Assembly (NCBI GenBank): GCA_021791195.1
Contig: JAJYXB010000013.1
Coordinates: forward strand, 19,050 to 83,049
Direction: 5' to 3'
From: Actinomycetes bacterium
GTDB taxonomy: Bacteria > Actinomycetota > Thermoleophilia > BMS3ABIN01
Length of the DNA stretch: 64,000 bases
The first letter of the stretch is position 1. The number at the start of each line of letters is the position of its first letter. The position numbers were made by a program, and so were the translations under genes. Shown here piece after piece: positions 52,104 through 60,330 of this stretch. The notes under the pieces are model-generated. The model was given only the letters and a program-made list of their open reading frames with translations. It was not told where the DNA came from and ran no database searches.

Positions 52104-54302
52104 TTAGAACAGCGGGCCCATCTCCAGCGCCGGATGGCCGACCTGCTGAAGATACTCGAAGACCTCTTCCTCCTCGGTGCCGTTCTCCTCGGTGGCGATC
52201 TTGTCCACCAGGTCGGGAACGCCGGCACGCTCGCCGGCCTTCTGGAGGATGTCGCGCATCTCTTCCTTGAGCTCCCTGGGCATCCACACCAGCCGCTGGA
52301 TGCCGCCGTCGGCGGCGATGAACTTGGGCGAGCCCATGTAGAACCTGGAGTGGCCGAGGAAGCCGGGAGTCTGCACGCCGCCACCGACGGAGCCCGCCAG
52401 CGTGGAGAATTTCATCCCCGAAGGCGTATCGCCCTTGAACTCGCGGTTGACGGTCATGATGCCGTTGCACATCGGCAGCACGCAGCTGATCACCTCGAAG
52501 CAGCCACACGAGGTCATCGGGTTCTCCATCATGGAATAGGTGTTGAAAGCCTCGACCTGTCCCTGAGAGTGCTCCTTCACGTATTCGTTGACGCCACTCC
52601 ACTGGCCGCGGTCCTCGTCGACGGTCTCGCCCTTGGGGACCGGCTGGTTGCCGCCGGTGGGATTCATCTCGTAGGCGGCCTTGCCATCCAGCCAGTTGTA
52701 GGAGCCGCACAGCCCCGGACGCTCCGGCGTGATCACGCAGACATGCGTGGGCGCGAAACTCTGGCAAAGGATGCAGGAATAAAATGTGTCGACGCTCTCG
52801 TCGGTCAGGCTGCCGAGGCGCTCGTCGCGCTCGTGATAGGCCTTTTGAGCCCGCTCGAGGAGCTTCTCCACATCCTCCTGCCTGGAGTAGATGGTCACCT
52901 GCACCTTGTCGACCACCTCGCCGAAGTCGGCGTGGTAGCGGGCGTGGATGATCTTGCCCAGATGCTCGAAGGTGAAGCCGGCGTCCTTGGCGCGGTTGCT
53001 GATCCGCATCCAGACGGTGTCGCGCTGGCCCATGTGCAGCACGCCCTCAGCCTCGTTGAAGAAGGTGTGCCCCTGGCGCTCCAGGATCGGCTCGAAATCC
53101 TTCTGCATCTTGCGGCCGGAGACCTCCACGTGCACGGCGAAGGGGATGGTCGAGCCCTGCTCGACGTCACCGATCTCCGGGCCGACGACGGTCACCTTGC
53201 CGTCCTCGACGTCATCGGCGATCTCGGTGAACTCGCAGCCGAGCGACTTGGGACCGCCCATCTCCACCCAGTACTCACCTTTGCGGATGCGCTCGCCCTC
53301 AAACGCCGGGCTGTAGGAGACAGGCACCGGCACCTCGGTGACCACGACCTTGAGGCCGCGCACCTCGATGGCGCGGGCGACGATGTCCTCGCAGGCGACG
53401 TTGCTGACCACGTGCTCGTAGGTGCAGACGCCGGTGGGCAGGATCTCGGGAATGTCGCTGGTGGCGATCGTCGGGAAGCCGTACGAGATGGCGCCCGCCG
53501 CCGCCGCGTATTTCTTGTCGGTAACGTGCCCGAAAGCGAGCACGAAGGCGAAGATCCGGTCCTTGTTGTACTTCAGCACCCGGCGATAGTCACCGGCGGC
53601 GACGCCGCCGAACGCCAGCGCGGCGCGGGTAGCGAAGCCGAGCGACCAGATGTGCCCGGAGATGTAGGGGCTGAACGGCACCAGGCGCGTGTTCCAGCCC
53701 AGCTCGACGCCACCCTCCACCAGCTGCTCGGCGAAGCTGACGCCGCCGTCCTTGCCGGCAATAAAGACGTAGAGCATCTTCTCCTTCAGCTGCTGCGCGA
53801 TGGCCACGGCGGTCTCCACGTCGGGAGCCGCGCCGGTGATGGCGGCGAACCCGGGCGCGGTGCCGTCGACAAACTCGACGCCGCGCTCGCGCATGATGAC
53901 GTCGTCAGCGGCGCCCAGCCAGAGGTTGTCGTCAGTGGGCGTATCGGTGGCGGTGTAGAAGCCCGGCTCGAGGATGTAGCGCAGCGACTCGATGATCTCG
54001 CAGGCGAACAGCGTCGCCACGCCGGCGTCCAGCGCCGTACCCAGATACGGGGTCCACAGCCGCTCCGCCGGCCCCTCCGGCAGGAGCTCGCGCGCGTGCG
54101 CCAGCACCTGCTCGATGTCCTTGATCTTCTCGACGCGGATGCCGGTCAGTCCGTAGATCACCGGCAGATAATAGCCCGTGTTGGGCAGCTCGAGCGTTGC
54201 CTCCGCGCCGGCCGCGTCCATCGCCCTGGCGAAGGCGTCCTCCGCCTCCGTAACGAACTGATGCGCGCCGGCGATTACTGATGTCGCGATAATCTTACTC
54301 AT
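52104..54302 (-). CDS. acsB: CO-methylating acetyl-CoA synthase
   Basis: 732 residues, full length. Acetyl-CoA is built here from CO, the corrinoid methyl group and CoA. The A-cluster ligands are visible as CILCQSFAPTHVCVITPERP with GLCGSYNWLD following, and TSCGCFEVISCVLP near the C-terminus, whose Cys-Gly-Cys binds the distal nickel. The start is MSKIIATSVIAGAHQFVTE. It lies 9 bp after acsA and 90 bp before acsC. As in bacterial enzymes, the N-terminal CODH-contact domain is present. Confidence 0.98.
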   Translation of the reverse strand: MSKIIATSVIAGAHQFVTEAEDAFARAMDAAGAEATLELPNTGYYLPVIYGLTGIRVEKIKDIEQVLAHARELLPEGPAERLWTPYLGTALDAGVATLFACEIIESLRYILEPGFYTATDTPTDDNLWLGAADDVIMRERGVEFVDGTAPGFAAITGAAPDVETAVAIAQQLKEKMLYVFIAGKDGGVSFAEQLVEGGVELGWNTRLVPFSPYISGHIWSLGFATRAALAFGGVAAGDYRRVLKYNKDRIFAFVLAFGHVTDKKYAAAAGAISYGFPTIATSDIPEILPTGVCTYEHVVSNVACEDIVARAIEVRGLKVVVTEVPVPVSYSPAFEGERIRKGEYWVEMGGPKSLGCEFTEIADDVEDGKVTVVGPEIGDVEQGSTIPFAVHVEVSGRKMQKDFEPILERQGHTFFNEAEGVLHMGQRDTVWMRISNRAKDAGFTFEHLGKIIHARYHADFGEVVDKVQVTIYSRQEDVEKLLERAQKAYHERDERLGSLTDESVDTFYSCILCQSFAPTHVCVITPERPGLCGSYNWLDGKAAYEMNPTGGNQPVPKGETVDEDRGQWSGVNEYVKEHSQGQVEAFNTYSMMENPMTSCGCFEVISCVLPMCNGIMTVNREFKGDTPSGMKFSTLAGSVGGGVQTPGFLGHSRFYMGSPKFIAADGGIQRLVWMPRELKEEMRDILQKAGERAGVPDLVDKIATEENGTEEEEVFEYLQQVGHPALEMGPLF

Positions 54303-54311
54303 CTATTCCTC

Positions 54312-56270
54312 CTACAGCTCTCGCCTGGCGGCCATGTCGAACAGCACGCGTTCTTTTTCCTCATGGATTCCCAGGGCCTGACGCTTTTCCTGGATGCGGT
54401 TCATGACCATCTCCAGGATCTTGTCATAGTCGGGCTCGAAGACCAGCTGGCCGCCGACCTTCGCCTCCCAGCCATTGCTCATGATGTCCACGACTTCGTC
54501 GCAGTCGCCGACAGGGTTGCGAACGCCGAAGACGACGTAGGCGCCGGAGGCGGCGGCGTAAGTGCCGATCGCCAGCGCCTTCTCGCAGTAATACTCGGGA
54601 CAGATGGCGGCGACGGGCAGGTCGGAGATGTCATCGCCGAGCCCGCCTTCCTCCACCACCTGGCTGAGGATGGTCATGATGCGCGAATTGTCAACGCAGC
54701 TGCCCAGGTGCAGGACCGGCGGCATGCCCACCGCCTCGCAGACCTCGCGCAGGCCGTCACCGGCGATCTGCATCGTCTCCGGCGTCATCAGCCCGTGCTT
54801 GCCGGAGGCGTGCGCCGCGCAGCCGGTCTGGACGACGAGGACGTCGCGCTTGATCAGCTCGTGCACCAGGTAGACGATGCCCTCGTCCTGCGTCACCCGC
54901 GGGTTGTTGCAGCCGACGATGGCCACCGCGCCCTGGATCTTGCCGTTGATGATGTTGTCGTTCAGCGGCCGGAACGAGGCGCGGTACCTGCCGCCCAGCA
55001 TATAGTTGATGTATTCGTGCGAGAAGCCGGCCACCAGGTCGCCGGTGTACTGGGGGATGGCGATGTCGCCGCGGTTCTCGAAATTATCGATGCACATGCG
55101 GACGATATCCTTGGCGGTATCCAGCGCCCTGGTCTCGTCGAACTCGACGTGCGTGGCGCCCGGGATCTTCGCCTTGGGAGAAGTGGTGATCAGCTTCGTG
55201 TGGAACTTCTCCGACAGCGGCTGCAGCGCCTGCAGCACGCACTGGACATCCACGACCATGCCCTCGACGGCGCCGGTGATGATCGCCAGCTCCTGGTGCA
55301 GGAAATTGCCTGCTGGCGGGATGCCGTGCCGCATCAGCACTTCATTGGCCGTGCAGCAGATGCCGGCCAGGTTGATGCCCGCCGCGCCCTTGCTCCTGGC
55401 GTATTCGATCAGCTCCGGGTCCTGAGAGGCGGCGACGATCATCTCCGAGAGCGTCGGCTCGTGCCCGTGGACGATGATATTGACCTCGTCCTTGCTGAGC
55501 ACGCCCAGGTTGGCCTGGGAGACCAGCGGCTTCGGCGTGCCGAAGAGCACGTCGGAGAGGTCGGTCGCCAGCATGGCGCCGCCCCAGCCGTCGGCCAGCG
55601 ACGTGCGCATGCCCTGATCGAGCAGATGCTCGGCGTCCTGATCCACGCCCACATGGGTGCGGTGCATGCTCTCGACTACCTCGCGGTCCACGCCGCGCGG
55701 CACCAGGCCGTACTTGCGCCAGATCTCCTGGCGCCTGGCCGGCGCCCGGCTGACATAGGTAAGCTCGTCGCCGGCGGTGCCGTTGAAGTTATCCAGCGCC
55801 TTCTGGGCCACTTCGGCGGCCACATCGTTGAGCTCGCGTCCTTCGGTGGCGATATCCATCATCTCCGCCACGCGGTAAAGCTTGTCGGGATCCTTGATGC
55901 CATAGCTCTGGGCATGGCCCTTGGCGACCGCCAGCAGCGTGCGGGCGATGTCGCGGCCGTGATCAGAGTGCGCGGCCACGCCGCCGGCGATGGCGCGCAC
56001 CATCAGGCGGGCGCCGATGGTGCCGTGGGTGGCGCCGCAGATGCCGGTCTTCTCTTCGGCGCCCTTGCCGACCAGGCGGCAGGGGCCCATGGCGCACAGC
56101 TGGCAGCAGGAGCCGGCCGCGCCGATCGGGCACGCCTTCATCTCGTCGACGCGCGAGAAAACGGTGCTGATGCCCTCAGCCTCGGCCTTGGCGATGACTT
56201 CCAGCGCCGCCGGATCTATGCTCTTCTTGCGCGGTTCCGCTTTCTTTTTGGTTTCTTCGGGATTGCTCAT
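54312..56270 (-). CDS. acsA: Carbon monoxide dehydrogenase catalytic subunit
   Basis: 652 residues (also called CooS). Clusters D and B are held by CPIGAAGSCCQLCAMGPCRL and TGICGATHGTIGAR. Cluster C ligands appear in AGICCTANEVLMRHG, IVGCNNPR, QTGCAAHASG, HLGSCVDNSR and ICPEYYCEKA. It interconverts CO and CO2 and passes CO to AcsB through an internal tunnel. The start overlaps acsD by 4 nt. Nickel insertion is probably helped by CooC, encoded upstream at 59508. Confidence 0.97.
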   Translation of the reverse strand: MSNPEETKKKAEPRKKSIDPAALEVIAKAEAEGISTVFSRVDEMKACPIGAAGSCCQLCAMGPCRLVGKGAEEKTGICGATHGTIGARLMVRAIAGGVAAHSDHGRDIARTLLAVAKGHAQSYGIKDPDKLYRVAEMMDIATEGRELNDVAAEVAQKALDNFNGTAGDELTYVSRAPARRQEIWRKYGLVPRGVDREVVESMHRTHVGVDQDAEHLLDQGMRTSLADGWGGAMLATDLSDVLFGTPKPLVSQANLGVLSKDEVNIIVHGHEPTLSEMIVAASQDPELIEYARSKGAAGINLAGICCTANEVLMRHGIPPAGNFLHQELAIITGAVEGMVVDVQCVLQALQPLSEKFHTKLITTSPKAKIPGATHVEFDETRALDTAKDIVRMCIDNFENRGDIAIPQYTGDLVAGFSHEYINYMLGGRYRASFRPLNDNIINGKIQGAVAIVGCNNPRVTQDEGIVYLVHELIKRDVLVVQTGCAAHASGKHGLMTPETMQIAGDGLREVCEAVGMPPVLHLGSCVDNSRIMTILSQVVEEGGLGDDISDLPVAAICPEYYCEKALAIGTYAAASGAYVVFGVRNPVGDCDEVVDIMSNGWEAKVGGQLVFEPDYDKILEMVMNRIQEKRQALGIHEEKERVLFDMAARREL

Positions 56271-57226
56271 GACGCAACTTTCTCCTTGGCTTGTGCCTGC
56301 AGGCCGTCGATGGCGGTACGGACCAGTTTCACGGCTTGGGGATGGCGCATTACCAATACGTCGCTACCGCATAATAGAAGGGATGTAGCGGTGATGGCCT
56401 CCCAGAGGACGCCCCTGGTCTCAACGTCACCGAAGGTAGGTTCTTCTTCCTCGCTGACTTTGGCTTCCTTGGCCTTCCAGGTCTCGGGAGCCAGATTGTT
56501 GAAGATCGGCATCTGCATCTTGCTGTCGTTCTGGGCAAGCGCGGCCAGCCGGTCCCTCTCCATAATAGAATAGCAATAGTCCAGGCCATATCCCAGAGCC
56601 CCGGTAGTGGGGTCGATGATGATCTTGTCTTCCGGCACACCCAGCTGCGTCAGCAGCACATTCAGCTGCTTGGCCAGGTTCACGTCCATGGAAGTAAAGG
56701 CGATCACGGGCTTCTTGTAACCCATGGCGGCGGCGCCGATCTGGCGATGGTTGGAATCGTCCACCGGACCGATCGGGATCAGGTCGTCCGGCATCGTCTC
56801 CGCCACCTTCTTCAGCACCTCTGTATCCTTTTCCGGCGAGCCGGTGCCGAGCACGATCAGCGGCACGCTGATGGCGTCGTTGACTTGCTTCACCGTAGCG
56901 GCGGCGGCTTCCGCGGAAGCGTCGGTGCCGTTGGGATCGACGCTGCGCAGCTGCAGGACGATGGCGTCGGCGCCAAACTCGTCCTGGCACTTCTTCGCCC
57001 AGGCTACCGGATCGCCCATGACGTCCTCATACACTTTCCTGACCGCCTCGGGCCAGCCGGGCTGCGGCTCGTCATAGACCTCCATCGCGATCATCGGCGG
57101 ATTGGGCATGTCGCCCTCCCACAGATGGAACGGGAACGTGGTCTCGCCGCCAATCTTGGCATTCTGGCCGATGGCGACCTCGCGGATCTTACCTTTTATC
57201 TGATCAATTGGCGGCTCGAAAGACAA
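56267..57226 (-). CDS. acsD: Corrinoid/iron-sulfur protein small subunit
   Basis: 319 residues from TTG 57226, chosen because AGGAAGGAGAGG (57232-57243) lies 5-8 nt upstream. An ATG at 57247 is in frame but has no ribosome binding site and contains the purine stretch within its own codons. TIM-barrel blocks include FPFHLWEGDMPNPPMIAMEV, DAIVLQLRSVDPNGTDAS, PLIVLGTGSPEKDTEVLK and DPTTGALGYGLDYCYSIMER. AcsD pairs with AcsC. It is the first gene of the operon, behind a leader of about 290 nt, and is overlapped by a Cys-rich upstream frame. Confidence 0.93.
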   Translation of the reverse strand: MSFEPPIDQIKGKIREVAIGQNAKIGGETTFPFHLWEGDMPNPPMIAMEVYDEPQPGWPEAVRKVYEDVMGDPVAWAKKCQDEFGADAIVLQLRSVDPNGTDASAEAAAATVKQVNDAISVPLIVLGTGSPEKDTEVLKKVAETMPDDLIPIGPVDDSNHRQIGAAAMGYKKPVIAFTSMDVNLAKQLNVLLTQLGVPEDKIIIDPTTGALGYGLDYCYSIMERDRLAALAQNDSKMQMPIFNNLAPETWKAKEAKVSEEEEPTFGDVETRGVLWEAITATSLLLCGSDVLVMRHPQAVKLVRTAIDGLQAQAKEKVAS

Positions 57227-57425
57227 GGCAACCCTCTCCTTCCTCATTTAAACAAACAACAAATGGTCCAGCGGACGTAACACAAATAGTTCTTTCATCA
57301 ACGCCGGGAAGACACCGGCGCTGCGCCTGCTTGAATTTAGGTAAGCGGCAGCCATCACATGGATACCTGAAGTCCGCCCCATCCTGAAAAACGAAAGGTT
57401 CGAGCAGGCTTGGCCGGATATCCAT
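57204..57425 (-). CDS. Possible Cys-rich leader peptide upstream of acsD
   Basis: A 73-residue frame in the acs operon leader that ends inside acsD in another frame. It has six Cys: a CDGC pair (23/26), then single Cys at 38, 48, 58 and 66, with FVVCLNEEGEGCLVFRAAN at the end. The even spacing suggests metal binding or a cysteine-sensing leader. Against this, no ribosome binding site precedes ATG 57425, and codons are less GC-biased than in acs genes. Translation would pass over the acsD ribosome binding site and so could couple to or interfere with acsD. I recognise no family. Confidence 0.35.
   Translation of the reverse strand: MDIRPSLLEPFVFQDGADFRYPCDGCRLPKFKQAQRRCLPGVDERTICVTSAGPFVVCLNEEGEGCLVFRAAN
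57302..57320 (-). promoter_or_regulatory. Hairpin in acs leader
   Basis: CGCCGG and CCGGCG form a 6-bp GC stem around a 7-nt loop, about 55-75 nt upstream of acsD. No T-run follows on the minus strand, so it is probably a structural element rather than a terminator. Confidence 0.45.
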
Positions 57426-57457
57426 ACCGGCGGCCGACCCGGACCTTACAGACTCAT

Positions 57458-57489
57458 TGACCGGCCTGGCCCTGGCGGGCGACCGGTCA
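57458..57489 (-). promoter_or_regulatory. Inverted repeat in acs leader
   Basis: TGACCGG (57458-57464) pairs with CCGGTCA (57483-57489). The GC-rich interior can pair further. It lies about 50-80 nt downstream of the predicted transcription start. Confidence 0.45.
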
Positions 57490-57500
57490 TGCCTAAAAAG

Positions 57501-57535
57501 ACCGTAATAGTTACTTTATTTATCAGACTTACGGT
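57501..57535 (-). promoter_or_regulatory. Inverted repeat at the predicted acs transcription start
   Basis: ACCGTAA (57501-57507) and TTACGGT (57529-57535) are perfect 7-bp inverted half-sites 21 nt apart, beginning 9 bp downstream of the -10 box. As DNA this is a good operator position. As RNA the hairpin would be followed by CTTTTT, resembling an early attenuator. Confidence 0.55.
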
Positions 57536-57543
57536 AATGCAGG

Positions 57544-57573
57544 ATAATACCATCGTTTCCAAGTGGGCGTCAA
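57544..57573 (-). promoter_or_regulatory. Predicted sigma-70 promoter of the acs operon
   Basis: On the minus strand -35 TTGACG (57568-57573) and -10 TATTAT (57544-57549) are 18 nt apart. The expected start is near 57537, leaving a leader of about 290 nt to acsD. Confidence 0.6.
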
Positions 57574-57774
57574 TAAGATTTGCGGATACAGGGCATTAGC
57601 GGAAAAACGCTCCCGAGCGGCGGGAAATCCAGGCCGGCGCCGGCCGGCGAAGTTAAGCCGCCCTTGCTTAAGTTTGCTGCCAAACGGTTATTAATAAGTC
57701 ATCTCGCCGCCCGCAGGCGCGCCCGGCCGCAGTCGCGGTCAGGTCCGGCGGGCGCCTACCACAAGGAGGAAAAG

Positions 57775-58047
57775 ATGGGTTATACACAGGTGGCTCTGGA
57801 AGACAAACTGCTGGAGATGTATCCGGAGCTGTCGGAGCATCACATCGGCCTCAGCCTCAGCATGGACGAGGAGCGAAACGCATGGGTTGTGCGCTTTCGC
57901 AAGGGCGACCACAGCCGCTACGCGTTTCTCGACAAAAAAGACGCCGATGACTGCATGGACGGCCAGAAATGCCTGTATCTGGGCGTGCTGATCGGCCAGT
58001 ACATCCGCGACCTGGAAAACGACCTGGCCTCGATGGGCGAGCTTTGA
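57775..58047 (+). CDS. Small acidic protein of unknown function
   Basis: 90 residues from the ATG at 57775, which has a strong AAGGAGG site 7 nt upstream; an in-frame start at 57580 would add Arg/Pro-rich sequence unlike a protein and is rejected. It begins GYTQVALEDKLLEMYPELSE and contains KDADDCMDGQKCLYLGVLIG with two Cys seven residues apart. The ends look helical. I do not recognise a family. It is 52 bp before the DsrC-like gene and presumably co-transcribed, suggesting a joint sulfur- or redox-related role, which is inference only. Confidence 0.72.
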   Translation: MGYTQVALEDKLLEMYPELSEHHIGLSLSMDEERNAWVVRFRKGDHSRYAFLDKKDADDCMDGQKCLYLGVLIGQYIRDLENDLASMGEL

Positions 58048-58099
58048 CGGCGATCGGACAGGCCATCGATGACAGCGCCAGACTGAAAGGACGGGACCA

Positions 58100-58432
58100 A
58101 TGAATCAGATCGAATGCCTGGGACGGAAGATCAACGTCGACGACAACGGCTATCTGCTCGATGCGGACGACTGGAACGACGATGTCGCCCGGGCGCTGGC
58201 TGCCCAGGAGGGCGTCGAGCTCAACGCCGCAGATATCGACATCATCCGGTTCATGCGCGACTACTACTATAAATATGGCTCGTTTCCGATGCTGAGCGTC
58301 GTCTGCAGGAACGTGAACAAGCCTGGAGACTGCGTCAACGAGGAATTCGTCGATCCCCTCAAGGCTTGGAAGATCGCCGGGCTGCCGGAGCCGGCAGGCG
58401 AAGCGGTCTCGTATCTGCAGCGGCCCGTATAA
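58100..58432 (+). CDS. DsrC/TusE-family protein lacking both redox cysteines
   Basis: 110 residues, the DsrC family length. Family blocks are NDDVARALAAQEGVE, IIRFMRDYYYKYGSFPML and the C-terminal arm AWKIAGLPEPAGEA. In canonical DsrC this arm reads about A-C-K-I-A-G-L-P-K-P-T-G-C; here the first Cys is Trp90 and the penultimate Cys is Glu101, and nine extra residues follow. Cys are instead at 6, 69 and 78. Variants without the two cysteines have been named RspA-type and are suspected to be regulatory. It cannot do the usual persulfide or trisulfide chemistry through that arm. Confidence 0.85.
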   Translation: MNQIECLGRKINVDDNGYLLDADDWNDDVARALAAQEGVELNAADIDIIRFMRDYYYKYGSFPMLSVVCRNVNKPGDCVNEEFVDPLKAWKIAGLPEPAGEAVSYLQRPV

Positions 58433-58459
58433 CGGGCGAAAGTCATTTGCAACGTAAAA

Positions 58460-58481
58460 GGCGGCTCCCGTGGAAGCCGCC
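58460..58481. terminator. Bidirectional terminator between the DsrC-like gene and folD
   Basis: GGCGGCT and AGCCGCC form a 7-bp stem with a partly paired 8-nt interior. On the minus strand TTTT follows the stem at once, fitting folD; on the plus strand the tail is TGTTTGTG, weaker, for the DsrC-like gene. The two genes converge here. Confidence 0.75.
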
Positions 58482-58534
58482 TGTTTGTGCCTGACGTAAG
58501 GATTGACCGGTTCGACCCCCGCGCCGTCGTGGCA

Positions 58535-59377
58535 TCATCTCATCTGCGCCGCTTTAAGCGTGTTCTTCATCAGCATGGCGATGGTCATCGGACCGACGCC
58601 GCCGGGAACCGGCGTGATGGCGCGCGCTTTCTGGCTGGCGGCTTCGAAATCGACATCGCCGACCAGGCCTTCGGCGGTGCGGTTGATGCCGACGTCGATC
58701 ACAGTCGCTCCCTCCCCCACCATGTCACCGGTGATCATTTTAGGGATGCCGACAGCGGCCACAAGTATGTCAGCGGCCCGGCAAACACCAGGCAGGTCTT
58801 TCGTCTTCGAATGGGCGATGGTCACCGTGCAGTTCTCGGAAAGCAGCAGCAGCGCCGCCGGCTTGCCGACGATGTTGCTGCGGCCGACGATCACGGCGTT
58901 GGCGCCTTCCAGTTCGGCGCCGCTGCGCTTCAGAAGCTCGACGCAGCCCGCCGGCGTGCAGGGCGGCAGCGTCGCCTGGCCCACCGCCAGCCGGCCGACA
59001 TTGACCGGATGGAAACCGTCAACATCCTTGTTGGGATCGATGGCCAGCAGCACGAGGCTGGAATCCAGATGTTTGGGCAGCGGCAGCTGCACCAGGATGC
59101 CATGGACGTCATCACGGCAGTTGAGCTCGTCAACCAGCTGCATCAGTTTCTCCTGAGTCGTGTCAGCCGGCAGCTCGTACTTGAAGGAGTTGAAGCCGAC
59201 CTCGTGGCAGGCGCTCTCCTTGTTGCGCACGTAGACCTGCGAAGCGGGATCTTCCCCCACCAGCACGACCGCCAGCCCCGGCGTCAGCCCATGGTCAGTC
59301 TTCATCTTCTCCACCTCTACGGCCACTTCGGCGCGGATGTCGGCGGAGATCTGCTTGCCGTCGATGATGATTGCCAT
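58535..59377 (-). CDS. folD: Methylene-THF dehydrogenase / methenyl-THF cyclohydrolase
   Basis: 280 residues from the ATG at 59377, with AAGGGAAA just upstream; a longer frame to 59557 would overlap cooC and adds non-conserved sequence. Signatures are [48 protein letters not shown] and [16 protein letters not shown]. The catalytic Tyr and Lys lie in SQVYVRNK. It carries out the two middle steps of the Wood-Ljungdahl methyl branch before MetVF. A terminator follows. Confidence 0.97.
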   Translation of the reverse strand: MAIIIDGKQISADIRAEVAVEVEKMKTDHGLTPGLAVVLVGEDPASQVYVRNKESACHEVGFNSFKYELPADTTQEKLMQLVDELNCRDDVHGILVQLPLPKHLDSSLVLLAIDPNKDVDGFHPVNVGRLAVGQATLPPCTPAGCVELLKRSGAELEGANAVIVGRSNIVGKPAALLLLSENCTVTIAHSKTKDLPGVCRAADILVAAVGIPKMITGDMVGEGATVIDVGINRTAEGLVGDVDFEAASQKARAITPVPGGVGPMTIAMLMKNTLKAAQMR

Positions 59378-59507
59378 TATTTCCCTTTCCTTGATTAGCG
59401 AGAAACTGCCACGAAAGTCCGGCCTTAAAAAGAAAGCCGCGGTTGCGGCGATGGAAAATCTTATCAGAATAAACCGGGGGAATAAACCGGTAACACCCCC
59501 GCCGGCA

Positions 59508-60269
59508 TCAGCCCTGCAAGCCGAAAACACCGTCGAACAGCGCGGCCGCCGCGGCAACCGCGGGTGACTCCCCGGCGATCTCCAGCAGTGACTTGCCCGC
59601 GACCTCAGCCTCGAACAGGCCGGGGTCCTCCGGGACGGTCGCCACCAGCGGCAGCTCCAGCCGCTCGATCTCCGGCATCAGCGCCGCGACCGCGGCCTCT
59701 GAGGCGCGGTTGAGCACAAAGACCGTCCTGCCCACTTCCAGTTTCATCTCCACCGCCAGGTCAAGCACGCGCCGCGCTGCCTGGATGCCGCGCACGCCGG
59801 CGTCGGCGACCAGCATCAGCACGTCGGTCTTGCGCGTGGTGCGGCGGGAGATATGCTCGAGGCCGGCCTCGTTGTCCATCACCACATGGCGGTAATCCCC
59901 CGCCAAAGCGTCCATGTAGCGGCGGATGATGTTGTTGGCGAAGCAGTAACAGCCGGCGCCTTCCGGCCGGCCCATCGTCAGCAGGTCAAAGCCCTCCCCC
60001 TCTGCCAGCGCCTCCTGGATCTTGTACTCGACAAACTGGTCCTTGGTCATGCCACCGGGGATGGCCCGCTCGCCGGCGAATCCCTGCTCCCGAGCCGAGC
60101 CCACCGTGATCGGCACCCCGATGCCGAGCGTCTGCCCCAGGTTGGAGTTGGGATCGGCGTCGACCGCCAGCACCGGCGTCTCGCCACGCCGAACAAGATA
60201 TTGTACCGCCAGCGCCGCCAGCGTCGTCTTGCCGGTGCCGCCCTTTCCTGCTACTGCGATGGTCGTCAT
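59508..60269 (-). CDS. cooC: CODH nickel-insertion ATPase CooC (AcsF)
   Basis: 253 residues from the ATG at 60269, with GGAGG 6 nt upstream; an in-frame TTG at 60281 lies before that site. The deviant Walker A is [20 protein letters not shown], and [17 protein letters not shown] is the switch I region of MinD/CooC ATPases. [17 protein letters not shown] holds the Cys-x-Cys that binds nickel between the two subunits. It is expected to mature AcsA. It lies between acsV and folD, on the same strand. Confidence 0.94.
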   Translation of the reverse strand: MTTIAVAGKGGTGKTTLAALAVQYLVRRGETPVLAVDADPNSNLGQTLGIGVPITVGSAREQGFAGERAIPGGMTKDQFVEYKIQEALAEGEGFDLLTMGRPEGAGCYCFANNIIRRYMDALAGDYRHVVMDNEAGLEHISRRTTRKTDVLMLVADAGVRGIQAARRVLDLAVEMKLEVGRTVFVLNRASEAAVAALMPEIERLELPLVATVPEDPGLFEAEVAGKSLLEIAGESPAVAAAAALFDGVFGLQG

Positions 60270-60281
60270 CGGGTCCTCCAA

Positions 60282-60330
60282 AAACAGAACGGGACAGATG
60301 GGAAAATACCAAGGTGTCCCCGGTTTTTTA
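60282..60330 (-). repeat. Palindromic GGGACACC repeat, copy 3 (between acsV and cooC)
   Basis: GGGACA (60291-60296) pairs with TGTCCC (60315-60320). On the minus strand the element reads AAAAACCGGGGACACC directly after the acsV stop codon (60331-60333), matching copies after nfnB and acsB. Confidence 0.7.

Larger units (their letters stand above)
57248..57774. other. Divergent control region of the acs operon
   Basis: 527 bp separate acsD from the plus-strand gene at 57775. It holds a minus-strand promoter (57544-57573), three inverted repeats, the Cys-rich frame, and a 14-bp perfect palindrome GGCCGGCGCCGGCC at 57632-57645 on the plus-gene side. I looked for cobalamin, SAM, TPP and THF riboswitch cores and did not recognise one. 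Confidence 0.7.

Noticed and set aside
57248..57480. Cobalamin or other known riboswitch in the acs leader
   Set aside because: The conserved cobalamin core and B12 box were not found, nor the TPP, SAM or THF cores; only generic hairpins remain.
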